A DNA stretch of 64,000 nucleotides from Brachybacterium phenoliresistens (GCF_000576425.1 NZ_KK069991.1:27407-91406); one strand, 5' to 3'. Shown: positions 25,963 to 34,518, numbered from the stretch's first letter. The notes: generated from the sequence alone by a model not told the origin. Program-made: numbers and translations.

Positions 25963-27243
25963 TTATGGCATTCCGGGGGGGATCTGTGAGGGGACCGACC
26001 TTGAGCCGATGCGCCGATGCGCCGATGCGCCGATGCGCCGATGCGCCGGTGCGCGGATGCGCGGATGCGCCGTGACCGGAGTGGCCGGAGCCCGGCTCAG
26101 CCAGGCGGGACGGGCCGGCGGGAGCCGGCGGGCGCGGTTGCCCCCTCGGCCCCCGGCGGGACGGGCTGCGGGGCGAGCGGGGGGACCCGCTCGGCGATCG
26201 CCGCGGGGGCGGGGGATGCGGCCGCGACCCGGGGGGGCCGGGGCGTCGGCGCTCGACCGTGCACCCTCCGCCCCTTCTCGGCGCCGGGCGGGGAATGCGT
26301 AGAGGAACCCGGTCATCGGCCGCAGCAGGACGGCGAGCACGCAGACACCGAGGGTGATCACCAGGGACGGCAGGAACCCGGCGCGGCCCGGCGGCAGATC
26401 GGCGTGGCGGGCCAGGACCTCGGCCACCGGCAGGTGCACGAGGTAGAACACGATCGAGTTGCGCCCGGCCCACTCCAGTGCCCGGACGGCCCGGACGCGC
26501 GGCAGGCGCTGCGCGATCCCGATCGCCGCGAGGACCCCGACCAGCACCATGAGCTGCGAGAGGACCGGCAGCTCGGGTGCGCGATCGATGCGCACGGCGT
26601 AGGCGGACCAGGCGAGCGCGACCAGGATCGAGGGGATGAGCACGCCCCGGGGCACCGGGCGGGACATCAGCCGCCCGCGCAGCGCGGCGCCCGCGAAGAA
26701 GAACGCCGCGTAGTAGAGGAACTTGTCCGGCCGCAGGCCCGAGGTGGTGAGGTCCACCCCCAGCACGGGCAGCACCGTCCACGCCGCGATGCTCGCCAGC
26801 GCCACCCAGCCCGGCGGGATGCGCCGGGTCAGCAGCCCCACGACGTAGTAGGCGAACAGCGCCAGCAGGAACCAGGTGTACATGCCGTTGACCCACCACA
26901 GCGGGTCCGTGCCGTAGCTCCAGCCCATGATCGGCAGCATCACCAGGGACCACAGCAGCCAGGGCCACAGCAGGGCACGGGCCTTCCCCGACAGGTACTG
27001 GCCTGCGGGCTTGCGCAGCGACCGCGACAGCAGCAGCCCGGAGGCGAACAGCAGGGCCGGCATGCGGAACGGCGTGGTCGCCTCGGAGACGAGGACGGCC
27101 TCGCGAGGGCTCGGCCCGTCCCAGGCCTGCTGGACCAGGTGGACGTGCAGGACGATCACCAGCAGGACGGCGGTCCCGCGCAGCAGATCCATCCAGTGCT
27201 GGCGACCGGGGGCGCCGGGCGTCGGGGTACTGCGACTGCTCAT
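25963..27243 (-). CDS. Acyltransferase family 3 membrane protein with repeat-encoded C-terminal tail
   Basis: A 426-residue protein whose first 330 residues form an acyltransferase-3 (OafA/NodX-like) domain: HWMDLLRGTAVLLVIVLHVH is the typical first segment with the catalytic histidine, followed by about nine more hydrophobic segments. It probably acylates a cell-surface glycan or lipid. The remaining tail is low-complexity Arg/Pro/Gly/Ala and is encoded partly by an 8-bp tandem repeat (26008-26071). The stop codon position therefore depends on repeat number. A TACCCT -10 box (27257-27252) lies eight bases before the ATG. Confidence 0.85.
   Translation of the reverse strand: MSSRSTPTPGAPGRQHWMDLLRGTAVLLVIVLHVHLVQQAWDGPSPREAVLVSEATTPFRMPALLFASGLLLSRSLRKPAGQYLSGKARALLWPWLLWSLVMLPIMGWSYGTDPLWWVNGMYTWFLLALFAYYVVGLLTRRIPPGWVALASIAAWTVLPVLGVDLTTSGLRPDKFLYYAAFFFAGAALRGRLMSRPVPRGVLIPSILVALAWSAYAVRIDRAPELPVLSQLMVLVGVLAAIGIAQRLPRVRAVRALEWAGRNSIVFYLVHLPVAEVLARHADLPPGRAGFLPSLVITLGVCVLAVLLRPMTGFLYAFPARRREGAEGARSSADAPAPPGRGRIPRPRGDRRAGPPARPAARPAGGRGGNRARRLPPARPAWLSRAPATPVTAHPRIRAPAHRRIGASAHRRIGSRSVPSQIPPGMP
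26008..26071. repeat. 8-bp tandem repeat, eight units
   Basis: Units of GATGCGCC run from 26008 to 26071: the first five and the last are identical, while the sixth and seventh are GGTGCGCG and GATGCGCG. Because eight is not a multiple of three, gain or loss of a unit would shift the frame at the 3' end of the acyltransferase gene, which reads through the array. Confidence 0.9.
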
Positions 27244-27309
27244 GGCGATCGAGGGTACGGGGCGTGCGGCCCTGGACCGGGGACCGGCGCGGCCGGTAGC
27301 CTGCCCGGC

Positions 27310-27519
27310 ATGAGCGAGCCGACGGTGCGTCCCTCCGCCCGCCCGGCCGTCCCGGGGCGGCGGGCAGGCATCGCGCTGGTGCTCCTCGGGGTCCTCCTGG
27401 GCCTGGCCGTGCACAGCCTGACCATGAGCCCTGCCGCGGTGACCCTCGGCGCCTGCCTCGTGATCCCGGGTCTCCTCCTGCTCGTGATGGGCCGGCAGGC
27501 TCCGCGCCGTGCCCGGTGA
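27310..27519 (+). CDS. Small hypothetical membrane protein
   Basis: A 69-residue protein with two hydrophobic segments (about 19-35 and 43-60) separated by a short polar turn and ending in basic residues. The family is unknown. TAGCCT (27297-27302) lies seven bases upstream of the ATG, so expression from a leaderless mRNA is likely. It is divergent from the acyltransferase gene, with the two -10 boxes about 40 bases apart. Confidence 0.68.
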   Translation: MSEPTVRPSARPAVPGRRAGIALVLLGVLLGLAVHSLTMSPAAVTLGACLVIPGLLLLVMGRQAPRRAR

Positions 27520-27549
27520 CGCCCGGCATCGCGGCCGGAGGCCCGCGCC

Positions 27550-27855
27550 GTGACCGGCCGCCCCGAGATCGTGTGCCTCTGCGGCTCCCTCCGGTTTGCG
27601 GAACAGATGCGCGCGGCGAACCGTGACCTGACCTTCGCCGGCGTCATCGTCCTGGCCCCGGGCGAGGCCGATGCCGACGAGGTGATCACCGCCGAGCAGA
27701 AGGCCGCGCTGGACGCCCTCCACCTGCGCAAGATCGACCTGGCCGACCGGATCCTGGTGGTCAACCCCGGCGGGTACATCGGCGCCTCGACCCGCCGCGA
27801 GATCGCCTACGCCGAGGCCGCGGGCACGCCCGTCACCTTCACCGATCTCCGGTGA
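27550..27855 (+). CDS. Nucleoside 2-deoxyribosyltransferase-like protein
   Basis: A 101-residue small Rossmann-like protein starting with GTG. LCGSLRFAEQM near the start, then LDALHLRKIDLADRILVVNPGGYIGASTRREIAYAE match the short nucleoside deoxyribosyltransferase-like family that is common in actinobacteria and phages. Members are thought to act on nucleotides, but no activity is established for this type. It lies 30 bases after the small membrane protein gene on the same strand. Confidence 0.78.
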   Translation: MTGRPEIVCLCGSLRFAEQMRAANRDLTFAGVIVLAPGEADADEVITAEQKAALDALHLRKIDLADRILVVNPGGYIGASTRREIAYAEAAGTPVTFTDLR

Positions 27856-27882
27856 CCACGCCCCGCGCCGGGGACGGCTGGC

Positions 27883-28341
27883 TCAGGACTGCGCGCGCGT
27901 CTCCTCGAGGTGCGAGAGCACGTCGGCGGGCAGCTGCTCCGTCGCCGCCTCGTGGAACGGCGCGAACCACTCGGTGCAGCCGTCCAGGGCGGTGAGCGCC
28001 TCGCCCCCGCTCTCGGTGGCCCAGGTCTCGCCGAGGTAGTAGGAGACGGCGCCGTCCTCGAGGACGAAGGACCCGAAGCCCACGCCGTCCCCTCCCATCG
28101 CGGTCGCGGGGTCCCCGGGGCCGGCCTCGCGCAGGCACGCCAGGGCATCCTCGTACGTCCGGTGGTCGACGGTGATCACGGGGTTCTCCACGCCGGAGTA
28201 GAGGTGGATCATCACGGCCGGGTCCTCGGGGGCCTCCGCGGAGGTGCAGGCGGGCAGCAGGCCCGCCAGGACGATGATCGCGGTCAGCGCGAGACCTCTC
28301 CCGCAGCGCAGCATCGGCATCTCCACCCCTCGTCGGACCAT
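27883..28341 (-). CDS. Hypothetical lipoprotein
   Basis: A 152-residue secreted protein with a lipobox LLPAC (C32) after a hydrophobic stretch (18-30). The mature part has two cysteines (in DALACLRE and LDGCTEWF) that could form a disulfide, and no recognised domain. A start at residue 8 (MPMLRCG) is also possible; TAGGAT nine bases before the first ATG favours the longer form. It is convergent with the nucleoside-transferase-like gene. Confidence 0.7.
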   Translation of the reverse strand: MVRRGVEMPMLRCGRGLALTAIIVLAGLLPACTSAEAPEDPAVMIHLYSGVENPVITVDHRTYEDALACLREAGPGDPATAMGGDGVGFGSFVLEDGAVSYYLGETWATESGGEALTALDGCTEWFAPFHEAATEQLPADVLSHLEETRAQS

Positions 28342-28451
28342 GCGCCCAGCATCCTACGGCCCCTGCACCCGCGACCCCGCAGCGCCGACGAGCCCGATCC
28401 GCCGGCACCGCCCGCCGACACTGCCCGCCGACGCCGCCCGCCCCGGGCGGC

Positions 28452-30668
28452 TCAGTCGCCGATGCGCTCCGGGCGCAGGTCCAGGCGCCGCAGCAGCTGG
28501 GCGTTCAGGGCCACGATCACCGTGGACAGAGACATGAGGATCGCGCCCACGCTCATCGGCAGCACGAACCCGATCCCGGCGAGCGCCCCGGCGGCCAGCG
28601 GCACGGAGACGAGGTTGTAGCCCGCCGCCCACCACAGGTTCTGGGTCATCTTCCGGTAGGCGGCGCGGGAGAGGTCGATGACCGAGAGCACGGCCCGCGG
28701 GTCCGAGCCGGCCAGCACCACGCCGGCGGAGGCGATCGCCACGTCCGTGCCGGCGCCGATCGCGATGCCGACATCAGCCCGGGCCAGCGCCGGGGCGTCG
28801 TTCACGCCGTCGCCGACCATCGCGACCTTCCTGCCCTCCCCCTGCAGGCGGGCGACCGCATCGGCCTTGTCCTCCGGGCGCACCCCGGCGAACACGCGGT
28901 CGATGCCGAGCTGGTCGCCGACCGAGCGCGCCACGGCCTCGGCGTCGCCGGTGACCATCACGACGTCCACGCCGCGCGCATGCAGCGCCTCGACCGCCGA
29001 GCGGGACTCCGGGCGCACCTCGTCCGTGAGCGCGAAGGCGCCGATCACCTGGCCGTCGCGCAGCACATGGAGGATGATCGCGCCCTCCGCGCGCCAGGCC
29101 TCCGCCTCGGCGACCTCCTGCGTGCCGGTCTCCTCGAGCAGCCGCGGGCCGCCGACCCGCACCTGGTGCCCGCCGACCTGTGCGCTCACGCCCAGGGCCG
29201 GGGCCGATGCCACCTCGGAGGCCTGCGGGACCTGCACGCCCTCGGCCTGCGCGCGCTCGACGATGGCACGGGCCGGCGGGTGCTCGCTCTCGGACTCGGC
29301 GGCCGCGGCGAGGGCCAGGACCTCGGCCTGCTCGGCGCCCGTCGCGGCGATCTGCGAGAGCACGGGCTCGCCGCGGGTGAGGGTGCCGGTCTTGTCGACC
29401 AGCACGGTGTCCACCGTGCGCATGGCCTCGAGGGCCAGACGGTCGGTCACCAGCACGCCCGCGCGGGCCGCCCGCTCGGTCGCGATGGAGACGACCAGCG
29501 GGATCGCGAGCCCGAGGGCATGGGGGCAGGCGATCACCAGCACCGTCACGGTGCGGATCACGGCCTGGTCCGGGAGGCCGATGGCCGTCCACACCACGGC
29601 GGTGATCACGGCGGCTCCCAGCGCGAACCAGAACAGCCAGCCTGCGGCGCGATCGGCGATCCGCTGGGCGCGGGAGGAGGAGCTCTGCGCCTCGCTCACC
29701 AGGCGGCGGATCCCGGCCAGCGCCGTCTCCTCGCCGGTGGCGGTGACCTCGATGCGCAGGCTCGAATCGGTGGCGACGGTCCCGGCGACCACGGCGTCGC
29801 CGGCCTGGCGCGCCACGGGCCGGGACTCGCCGGTCACCATGGACTCGTCGACGTCCGCTCGGCCCTCGACGATGGTGCCGTCAGCCGGGATGCTCGCCCC
29901 GGGGCGCACCAGCACCAGGTCTCCGCGGCGCAGATCCGCCGGTGCGACGGGGACGATGCGATCCCCCTCGACGCGCTCGGCCTCGTCCGGCAGCAGCGCG
30001 GCCAGGGAGTCCAGGGCGGAGGAGGTGCGCGCCAGGGACCGCATCTCGATCCAGTGCCCCAGCAGCATGATCACGATCAGCAACGCGAGCTCCCACCAGA
30101 ACTCGAGCTCGTGGTGGAGCACGCCGATCGTGGCGCCCCACGAGGCGACGAACGCGACCGTGATGCCCAGGGCGATGAGCAGCATCATCCCGGGGCGGCG
30201 GGAGCGGATCTCCGAGACCGCACCGGTGAGGAAGGGGCGCCCGCCGACGACGTACAGGACGGTGCCGAGCACCGGGGCGACCCAGCGCAGGCCCGGCAGC
30301 GGCGGGATCTGATACCCCAGGAGCATCGCGAACATGGGGGAGAGCGCGACGACGGGGACCGCCAGGATCAGGCTGATCCAGAACAGGCGGCGGAACTGGC
30401 CGACATGATCGCCGTGCCCGCCGTGCCCGCCGTGCTCCTGGTGGCCATCATGCCCGCCGAGCTCCTGGTGCGCGCCGTGCCCGCTGCTCTGCTGGTGCCC
30501 GTCGTGCCGGCTGTGCTCGGGGTGTTCGCCGTGCGTCTGGTGCTCGTCGTGCGCCGGGTGCCCCTCGTGCTCGCTGTGCCCGCCGCGGCCCGCGGCCGCG
30601 GGGGCATGCCCGCCGTGCGGATCGGAGCCCGTGGGGTGCCGATGGTCGGTGCGGTTCTGTGGGTCCAT
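28452..30668 (-). CDS. copB: CopB-type (P1B-3) copper-exporting P-type ATPase
   Basis: A 738-residue heavy-metal P-type ATPase. The N-terminus (about 9-88) is a His-rich region with 22 histidines, mostly every third residue, in place of HMA domains. Transport motif CPH lies at 381-383 in VIACPHALGLAIP, TGES at 280-282, the phosphorylated D425 in DKTGTLT, and GDGVNDAPAL in the hinge. CPH plus a His-rich start is the CopB/P1B-3 pattern, linked to Cu2+/Cu+ or Ag+ efflux. The start ATG at 30668 follows the CsoR-like operator at 30681-30697. The frame opens earlier, but those codons lie inside the operator. Confidence 0.9.
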   Translation of the reverse strand: MDPQNRTDHRHPTGSDPHGGHAPAAAGRGGHSEHEGHPAHDEHQTHGEHPEHSRHDGHQQSSGHGAHQELGGHDGHQEHGGHGGHGDHVGQFRRLFWISLILAVPVVALSPMFAMLLGYQIPPLPGLRWVAPVLGTVLYVVGGRPFLTGAVSEIRSRRPGMMLLIALGITVAFVASWGATIGVLHHELEFWWELALLIVIMLLGHWIEMRSLARTSSALDSLAALLPDEAERVEGDRIVPVAPADLRRGDLVLVRPGASIPADGTIVEGRADVDESMVTGESRPVARQAGDAVVAGTVATDSSLRIEVTATGEETALAGIRRLVSEAQSSSSRAQRIADRAAGWLFWFALGAAVITAVVWTAIGLPDQAVIRTVTVLVIACPHALGLAIPLVVSIATERAARAGVLVTDRLALEAMRTVDTVLVDKTGTLTRGEPVLSQIAATGAEQAEVLALAAAAESESEHPPARAIVERAQAEGVQVPQASEVASAPALGVSAQVGGHQVRVGGPRLLEETGTQEVAEAEAWRAEGAIILHVLRDGQVIGAFALTDEVRPESRSAVEALHARGVDVVMVTGDAEAVARSVGDQLGIDRVFAGVRPEDKADAVARLQGEGRKVAMVGDGVNDAPALARADVGIAIGAGTDVAIASAGVVLAGSDPRAVLSVIDLSRAAYRKMTQNLWWAAGYNLVSVPLAAGALAGIGFVLPMSVGAILMSLSTVIVALNAQLLRRLDLRPERIGD

Positions 30669-30680
30669 GCCCGGCACGAT

Positions 30681-30697
30681 ATACCCCAAGGGGGTAT
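30681..30697 (-). promoter_or_regulatory. CsoR-like copper operator/promoter
   Basis: ATACCCC (30681-30687), AAG and GGGGTAT (30691-30697) form a perfect dyad of the G-tract type bound by CsoR/RcnR repressors. It sits 13 bases before the copB ATG and overlaps the only AT-rich -10-like sequence (TATATC on the minus strand). Copper would relieve repression of copB. No csoR gene is in the window, so the repressor must be encoded elsewhere. Confidence 0.75.
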
Positions 30698-30723
30698 GCG
30701 TCCAGGGGCGTGTTCTGCTCTCC

Positions 30724-30765
30724 GCGAGACGCGAGACGCGAGACGCGAGAAGCGAGACGCGAGTC
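30724..30765. repeat. 7-bp tandem repeat, six units
   Basis: GCGAGAC is repeated at 30724, 30731, 30738 and 30752, with GCGAGAA at 30745 and GCGAGTC at 30759. It lies between the copB promoter and the small protein gene. Confidence 0.88.
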
Positions 30766-30783
30766 GCCGGGCCCGGGGGTGGC

Positions 30784-31038
30784 TCAGGCCTCCTCGGCCG
30801 TGCCCGGCGCGTCGTCGGCGACGCTCGGGGCGGGGGCGGTGATGGCGGGGCCCGGGGCGCCCGGGGCGGCGAGCTGCTGGCCGGAGGTGCCGGCCATCGT
30901 GGCCTGCGTGTTCGCGGCGACCAGGGCGACCGTGGCCAGCCCCATGCTCGAGGCGATCATGACGCGGCGCAGGGCCGCCATCGTCGGCGATTCCGCGGCG
31001 CGATCCCGAGCATGTCTGCGGGAGTCGTCGATCTCCAT
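30784..31038 (-). CDS. Small membrane-anchored hypothetical protein
   Basis: An 84-residue protein: a charged N-terminus (1-22), one hydrophobic segment (about 26-43) and a Pro/Ala tail ending in DDAPGTAEEA. The segment LRRVMIASSMGLATVALVA resembles the signal region of the Cthe_2159-like lipoprotein at 36531-38153. It has AAGGAGCGCAG immediately before the ATG. It lies upstream of copB on the same strand, but the tandem repeat and the CsoR-like promoter separate them. Function unknown. Confidence 0.6.
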   Translation of the reverse strand: MEIDDSRRHARDRAAESPTMAALRRVMIASSMGLATVALVAANTQATMAGTSGQQLAAPGAPGPAITAPAPSVADDAPGTAEEA

Positions 31039-31161
31039 CTGCGCTCCTTCCGTGCGCTCCGGGCGGAGCGGGGTCCCGCCCGGTCGAGGCCCCAGCATCC
31101 GCAGTCGACCTGGAGCGGGCCTGGACGTTCCGGGGGGACGGGCTCCGGATCCGAGAAGAGA

Positions 31162-31184
31162 TGTGCGCAACTGGGTTGTGTGCA
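31162..31184 (+). promoter_or_regulatory. Candidate OhrR operator
   Basis: CAAC-TGG-GTTG (31168-31178) is a perfect core dyad within the looser arms TGTGCGCAAC and GTTGTGTGCA (31162-31171 and 31175-31184). It lies about 30 bases before ohrR. Self-regulation by OhrR is typical of ohrR-ohr pairs. The site itself is an inference from position and symmetry. Confidence 0.5.
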
Positions 31185-31211
31185 ATGGAAATCGGTGGCA
31201 GGATCGGCCCC

Positions 31212-31673
31212 ATGGCAGTGACCGACGAGATGGTGTGCTTCTCCCTCTACGCGGCGTCCCGCGCGACGACCCAGGCGTACCGGGAGCTGCTCGAGCCGTT
31301 CGGCCTCACCTACGCCCAGTACCTCGTGCTTGTCGTGCTGTGGACCGAGGGGGAGCGCAGCGTCCGCGAGCTGGGGGAGGCCCTCCAGCTGGACTCCGGG
31401 ACCCTCTCGCCGATGCTGCGACGCATGGAGGCCGCCGGCCTCGTCGAGCGCCGCCGCACCGGCACGGACGAGCGCGTCGTGACCATCTCGCCCACGGCCC
31501 GGGGCACCGCCCTCCAGGCCGAGCTCGCCCACGTCCCCGCCTGCGTGTTCGCCGGCACCGGACTGGGCAGCGCCGAGGACGCCCGCGCCCTCATCGCCAC
31601 CCTGCAGGAGCTCACCCGGGCCCTGCGCTCCGCACCGCGCACCGCCGCGGCGCCGGAGGCCCGCACCGTCTGA
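31212..31673 (+). CDS. ohrR: Organic-hydroperoxide sensing MarR-family repressor OhrR
   Basis: A 153-residue MarR-family protein. C9 in MVCFSLYAASR is the conserved peroxide-reacting cysteine of OhrR, and C111 could be the partner of a two-cysteine switch. The winged helix lies around residues 48-90 (SVRELGEALQLDSGTLSPMLRRME). Oxidation by organic peroxides would release it from DNA. It is cotranscribed with or just upstream of ohr; a hairpin lies between them. ATG 31185 in the same frame is an alternative start. Confidence 0.93.
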   Translation: MAVTDEMVCFSLYAASRATTQAYRELLEPFGLTYAQYLVLVVLWTEGERSVRELGEALQLDSGTLSPMLRRMEAAGLVERRRTGTDERVVTISPTARGTALQAELAHVPACVFAGTGLGSAEDARALIATLQELTRALRSAPRTAAAPEARTV

Positions 31674-31679
31674 CCCATC

Positions 31680-31700
31680 GGCCGGAGAACCGCTCCGGCC
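31680..31700 (+). terminator. Intergenic hairpin between ohrR and ohr
   Basis: GGCCGGAG (31680-31687) and CTCCGGCC (31693-31700) form a perfect 8-bp stem with a five-base loop. It begins just after the ohrR stop. It may reduce read-through or stabilise an mRNA end. Confidence 0.5.
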
Positions 31701-31718
31701 CCCACGAAGGAGCACCCC

Positions 31719-32141
31719 ATGAAGGCGCTGTACACCGCAGAGTCCCTGTCCACCGGCCAGGGCCGCGACGGCCACGTCCGCACCGTCGACGGCACCATCG
31801 ACCTGACCATGGCCCCGCCGAAGGAGATGGGCGGCACCGGCCAGGGCGCCAACCCCGAGCAGCTCTTCGCCGCCGGCTACGCGGCCTGCTTCCACTCCGC
31901 GCTGAACCACGTCGCCCGCGCGCAGAAGGTCAAGATCACCGACTCGAGCGTCGGCGCCCGCGTGAGCATCGGCGACAACGGCGAGGGCGGCTTCCAGCTG
32001 GCCGTCGACCTCGAGGTCGTCATCCCCTCCCTGCCCGTCGAGCAGGCGCGCGAGCTCGCCGAGGCCGCCCACCAGGTGTGCCCCTACTCCAACGCGACCC
32101 GCGGCAACATCGAGGTGAACCTCAGCGTCAGCGACGACTGA
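31719..32141 (+). CDS. ohr: Organic hydroperoxide resistance protein Ohr
   Basis: A 140-residue OsmC/Ohr-family thiol peroxidase that reduces organic hydroperoxides. Both catalytic cysteines are present: C57 in GYAACFHSAL and C121 in HQVCPYSNATRGN. R21 and E47 are at about the positions that activate the peroxidatic cysteine in characterised Ohr proteins. It is regulated by OhrR. GAAGGAG lies a few bases before the ATG. A 13-bp terminator stem follows. Confidence 0.96.
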   Translation: MKALYTAESLSTGQGRDGHVRTVDGTIDLTMAPPKEMGGTGQGANPEQLFAAGYAACFHSALNHVARAQKVKITDSSVGARVSIGDNGEGGFQLAVDLEVVIPSLPVEQARELAEAAHQVCPYSNATRGNIEVNLSVSDD

Positions 32142-32170
32142 TCGCTCCGGCGCCGCGGCGCCGCCCGGGG

Positions 32171-32206
32171 CCGGCGGCCCGGATCCTGCGGGGTCCGGGC
32201 CGCCGG
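32171..32206 (+). terminator. Terminator of the ohrR-ohr operon
   Basis: CCGGCGGCCCGGA (32171-32183) pairs perfectly with TCCGGGCCGCCGG (32194-32206) across a 10-base loop. It lies 30 bases beyond the ohr stop. The stem is 13 bp and almost entirely G/C. Confidence 0.7.
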
Positions 32207-32274
32207 TCTGCGTCCCGCCGCAGCGCGCCGACGGCGCACAATGGAGTCGATCCCGACGCAGAGATCGGAGCTCC

Positions 32275-34392
32275 ATGCCCCCGCACGCCCCGGCCCGCGA
32301 CCCCCGCGAGGCCGTCCGCTCCCGCATCGCCGCCGCCCTCGACCCGGCGCTCGCCGCCCCCGAGCTGCTCGAGGAGCTGACCGCCCGCCTGCTCGCCCTG
32401 GACTCCTCCGACGCGATGGGCTGGGTCGACGCCCTCCTCGCGGCCGATGCGCAGCACGCCGCCGAGGGCCCCGCCGCCGCGACCGGCGCCCGCGCCGGCA
32501 GCGCCCCCGGCCCCGCCAGCGCCGCAGTCGCCGGCAGCCCCGCCGGCACCGGCCGTGCCCTGCCTCCGCCGACCGAGCGGGCTCTCGTCGGCGACATGCT
32601 CTACGCCCACGGGCTCGCCGCCGACCGCGTCTCGGAGGTGCTGGCCCCGCACGTCGGCGCCTGGTCGCCGCCCGCCGCGCCGGAGGTCCCGCCCGCCCTG
32701 CTGCGGCCCGAGGACCTCGCCTCCCCCGCCGATCTCGCCCCGGGCTACGACGCGGTGGTCATCGGCTCCGGCGCAGGAGGCGGCATGGCCGCCCAGGTCC
32801 TCGCCGAGGCCGGGGCCCGCATCCTCGTGCTCGAGCGCGGCGGCTACCCCGCCCCGCACGCCCTCATGACCGACCACCTGCGCACCCCGCGCGCCTCCAC
32901 CGGGCTGTACCCGCTGTCCGGGCCGGGGGCCGATGCGGAGACCCGCTCCTTCGCCATCGGGGACGGCCCGTTCCGCGACGTGCCCGCCCGGGACTGGCTG
33001 TGGAACAACAACGCCATCACCCTCGGCGGCGGCACCCGCGTGTACGGGGCGCAGGCGTGGCGGCTGGCGCCGCGGGACTTCCGCATGGCCAGCACCTACG
33101 GCGTCCCGGAGGGCAGCGCGCTGGCCGACTGGCCGATCTCCTACGAGGACCTCGAGCCGTTCTACACCCGTGTCGAGCAGCAGCTCGGCGTCAGCGGCGG
33201 CCCCTTCACCGACCCGTGGGCCGGGCCCCGCAGCGCCGATCTGCCGATGCCGCCCCTGCCGCTGACGCCGATCGCCTCGCGCCTCGCCGCGGCCGCCGCC
33301 CGCCTGGGCGTCGGCACCCAGCCGGTGCCGCTGCTGGTGAACTCCCGCCCCCACGGCGGGCGCGGCGCCTGCATCCGCTGCTCCCAGTGCATCGGCTTCG
33401 AATGCCCGGTCGCCGCGCGCGCCGGCAGCCACTCCACGACCCTGCCCCGCGCCATGGCCAGCGGCAACGCGACGATCCTCGCCGGGGCGCAGGCCCGGCG
33501 GATCCTGGTGGGACCCGGAGGGCGCGCCCGCGGCGTCGAGATCGTCGGCGAGGACGCCGAGGGCCGGATCTGGCGGCGCGAGGTCGCCGCCGGCACCGTG
33601 GTCCTCGCCGCCGGCGCCATCGAATCGGCCCGCCTGCTGCTGGACAGCGCCACGGACGAGCATCCCGACGGCCTCGGCAACGCCGCCGACCAGGTGGGCC
33701 GGCACGTCCAGGGCCACGCCTACGGCGGCGCCTCGGCGATCTTCGAGGAGGAGGTCGTGGACCTGCGCGGCCCCGGCCCGCGGATCTCCACCGCTGACTT
33801 CCGCCACGGCAACGACGGGATCATCGGCGGCGGGATCCTCGCCGACGAGTTCGTGCCCACTCCCGCCTCCACCCAGCGGGCGCTGCTCGAGACGGGCCTG
33901 GTCCCGGCCGATGTGCCCCTGGGCTCGCCGACGATGGAGCGGGCCATGCTCCGCTTCGCCCGGGTCATGGGGCCGATCCAGGAGGTCACCAGCGCCGATG
34001 CCCGCGTGCGCCGGGACGGCGGCCGCCGCGACCGCTTCGGGCGCGCGCAGGTGCGCCTGTCCGGCAGCCTGCACCCCGAGGACGTGCGCGGGCGCGACCT
34101 GCTCATCGCCCGCGCCGCCGCCTGGCTCGAGGAGGCCGGCGCCGCCCGGGTGGTGCCGATGCGGCCGATGACCCTCCCGGCCCCCGTCAGCGCCGGGCAG
34201 CACCAGGCCGGGACGCTGCGCATGGGCACGGACCCGGCGACCTCCGCCACCGCCCCGGACGGGCACGTGTGGGGGCACGAGAACCTGTTCGTCGCCGACG
34301 GATCCACGCACGTCACCAACGGCGGCGTGAACCCGGTGCTCACCATCCTCGCCAACAGCCTGCGCATCAGCGAGGGCGTCGCCGGCCGCTGA
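32275..34392 (+). CDS. GMC family oxidoreductase with N-terminal helical extension
   Basis: A 705-residue flavoenzyme. Residues 1-150 are a helical, Ala-rich extension with no signal peptide. The FAD-binding GMC core starts at GSGAGGG (164-170), followed by LVLERGG. CIRCSQCIGFECPVAARAGS is a four-cysteine stretch found in the cholesterol-oxidase/gluconate-dehydrogenase-like branch. The C-terminal GQHQAGTLRMG and HVTNGGVNPVLTI carry the active-site His and Asn positions. The substrate is an alcohol or sugar, not identifiable. A GATCGGAG ribosome site lies just before the ATG. The ECF41 gene follows 126 bases later. Confidence 0.88.
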   Translation: MPPHAPARDPREAVRSRIAAALDPALAAPELLEELTARLLALDSSDAMGWVDALLAADAQHAAEGPAAATGARAGSAPGPASAAVAGSPAGTGRALPPPTERALVGDMLYAHGLAADRVSEVLAPHVGAWSPPAAPEVPPALLRPEDLASPADLAPGYDAVVIGSGAGGGMAAQVLAEAGARILVLERGGYPAPHALMTDHLRTPRASTGLYPLSGPGADAETRSFAIGDGPFRDVPARDWLWNNNAITLGGGTRVYGAQAWRLAPRDFRMASTYGVPEGSALADWPISYEDLEPFYTRVEQQLGVSGGPFTDPWAGPRSADLPMPPLPLTPIASRLAAAAARLGVGTQPVPLLVNSRPHGGRGACIRCSQCIGFECPVAARAGSHSTTLPRAMASGNATILAGAQARRILVGPGGRARGVEIVGEDAEGRIWRREVAAGTVVLAAGAIESARLLLDSATDEHPDGLGNAADQVGRHVQGHAYGGASAIFEEEVVDLRGPGPRISTADFRHGNDGIIGGGILADEFVPTPASTQRALLETGLVPADVPLGSPTMERAMLRFARVMGPIQEVTSADARVRRDGGRRDRFGRAQVRLSGSLHPEDVRGRDLLIARAAAWLEEAGAARVVPMRPMTLPAPVSAGQHQAGTLRMGTDPATSATAPDGHVWGHENLFVADGSTHVTNGGVNPVLTILANSLRISEGVAGR

Positions 34393-34447
34393 CGGGACGG
34401 CGAGGGAGGGATCTCGCCCTGTCCGAGGACGTCGGCGGCCCCGCGCC

Positions 34448-34474
34448 GGTCACATCCGCCGCATCCGGCGCGTC
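34448..34474 (+). promoter_or_regulatory. Candidate ECF41-type promoter of the sigma factor gene
   Basis: GGTCACA (34448-34454), a 16-base spacer, and CGTC (34471-34474) followed by A. The same arrangement, with the same hexamers and spacer length, occurs upstream of the next gene (35462-35488). As I recall, ECF41 sigma factors recognise TGTCACA and CGTC, so this fits autoregulation of the adjacent sigma factor. Confidence 0.65.
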
Positions 34475-34518
34475 AGCACCACGAGACCGCGGCCGATCGG
34501 CGGCGGACCTACGGAAGG

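Noticed and set aside
25998..26071. Possible CRISPR array
   Set aside because: The units are contiguous 8-mers without spacers; the 13-bp and 7-bp arrays are likewise simple tandem repeats.
32275..32720. N-terminal extension of the GMC protein as a gluconate dehydrogenase subunit 3 fusion
   Set aside because: The helical region is weakly suggestive, but no conserved motif of that subunit could be identified, so no domain name is given.
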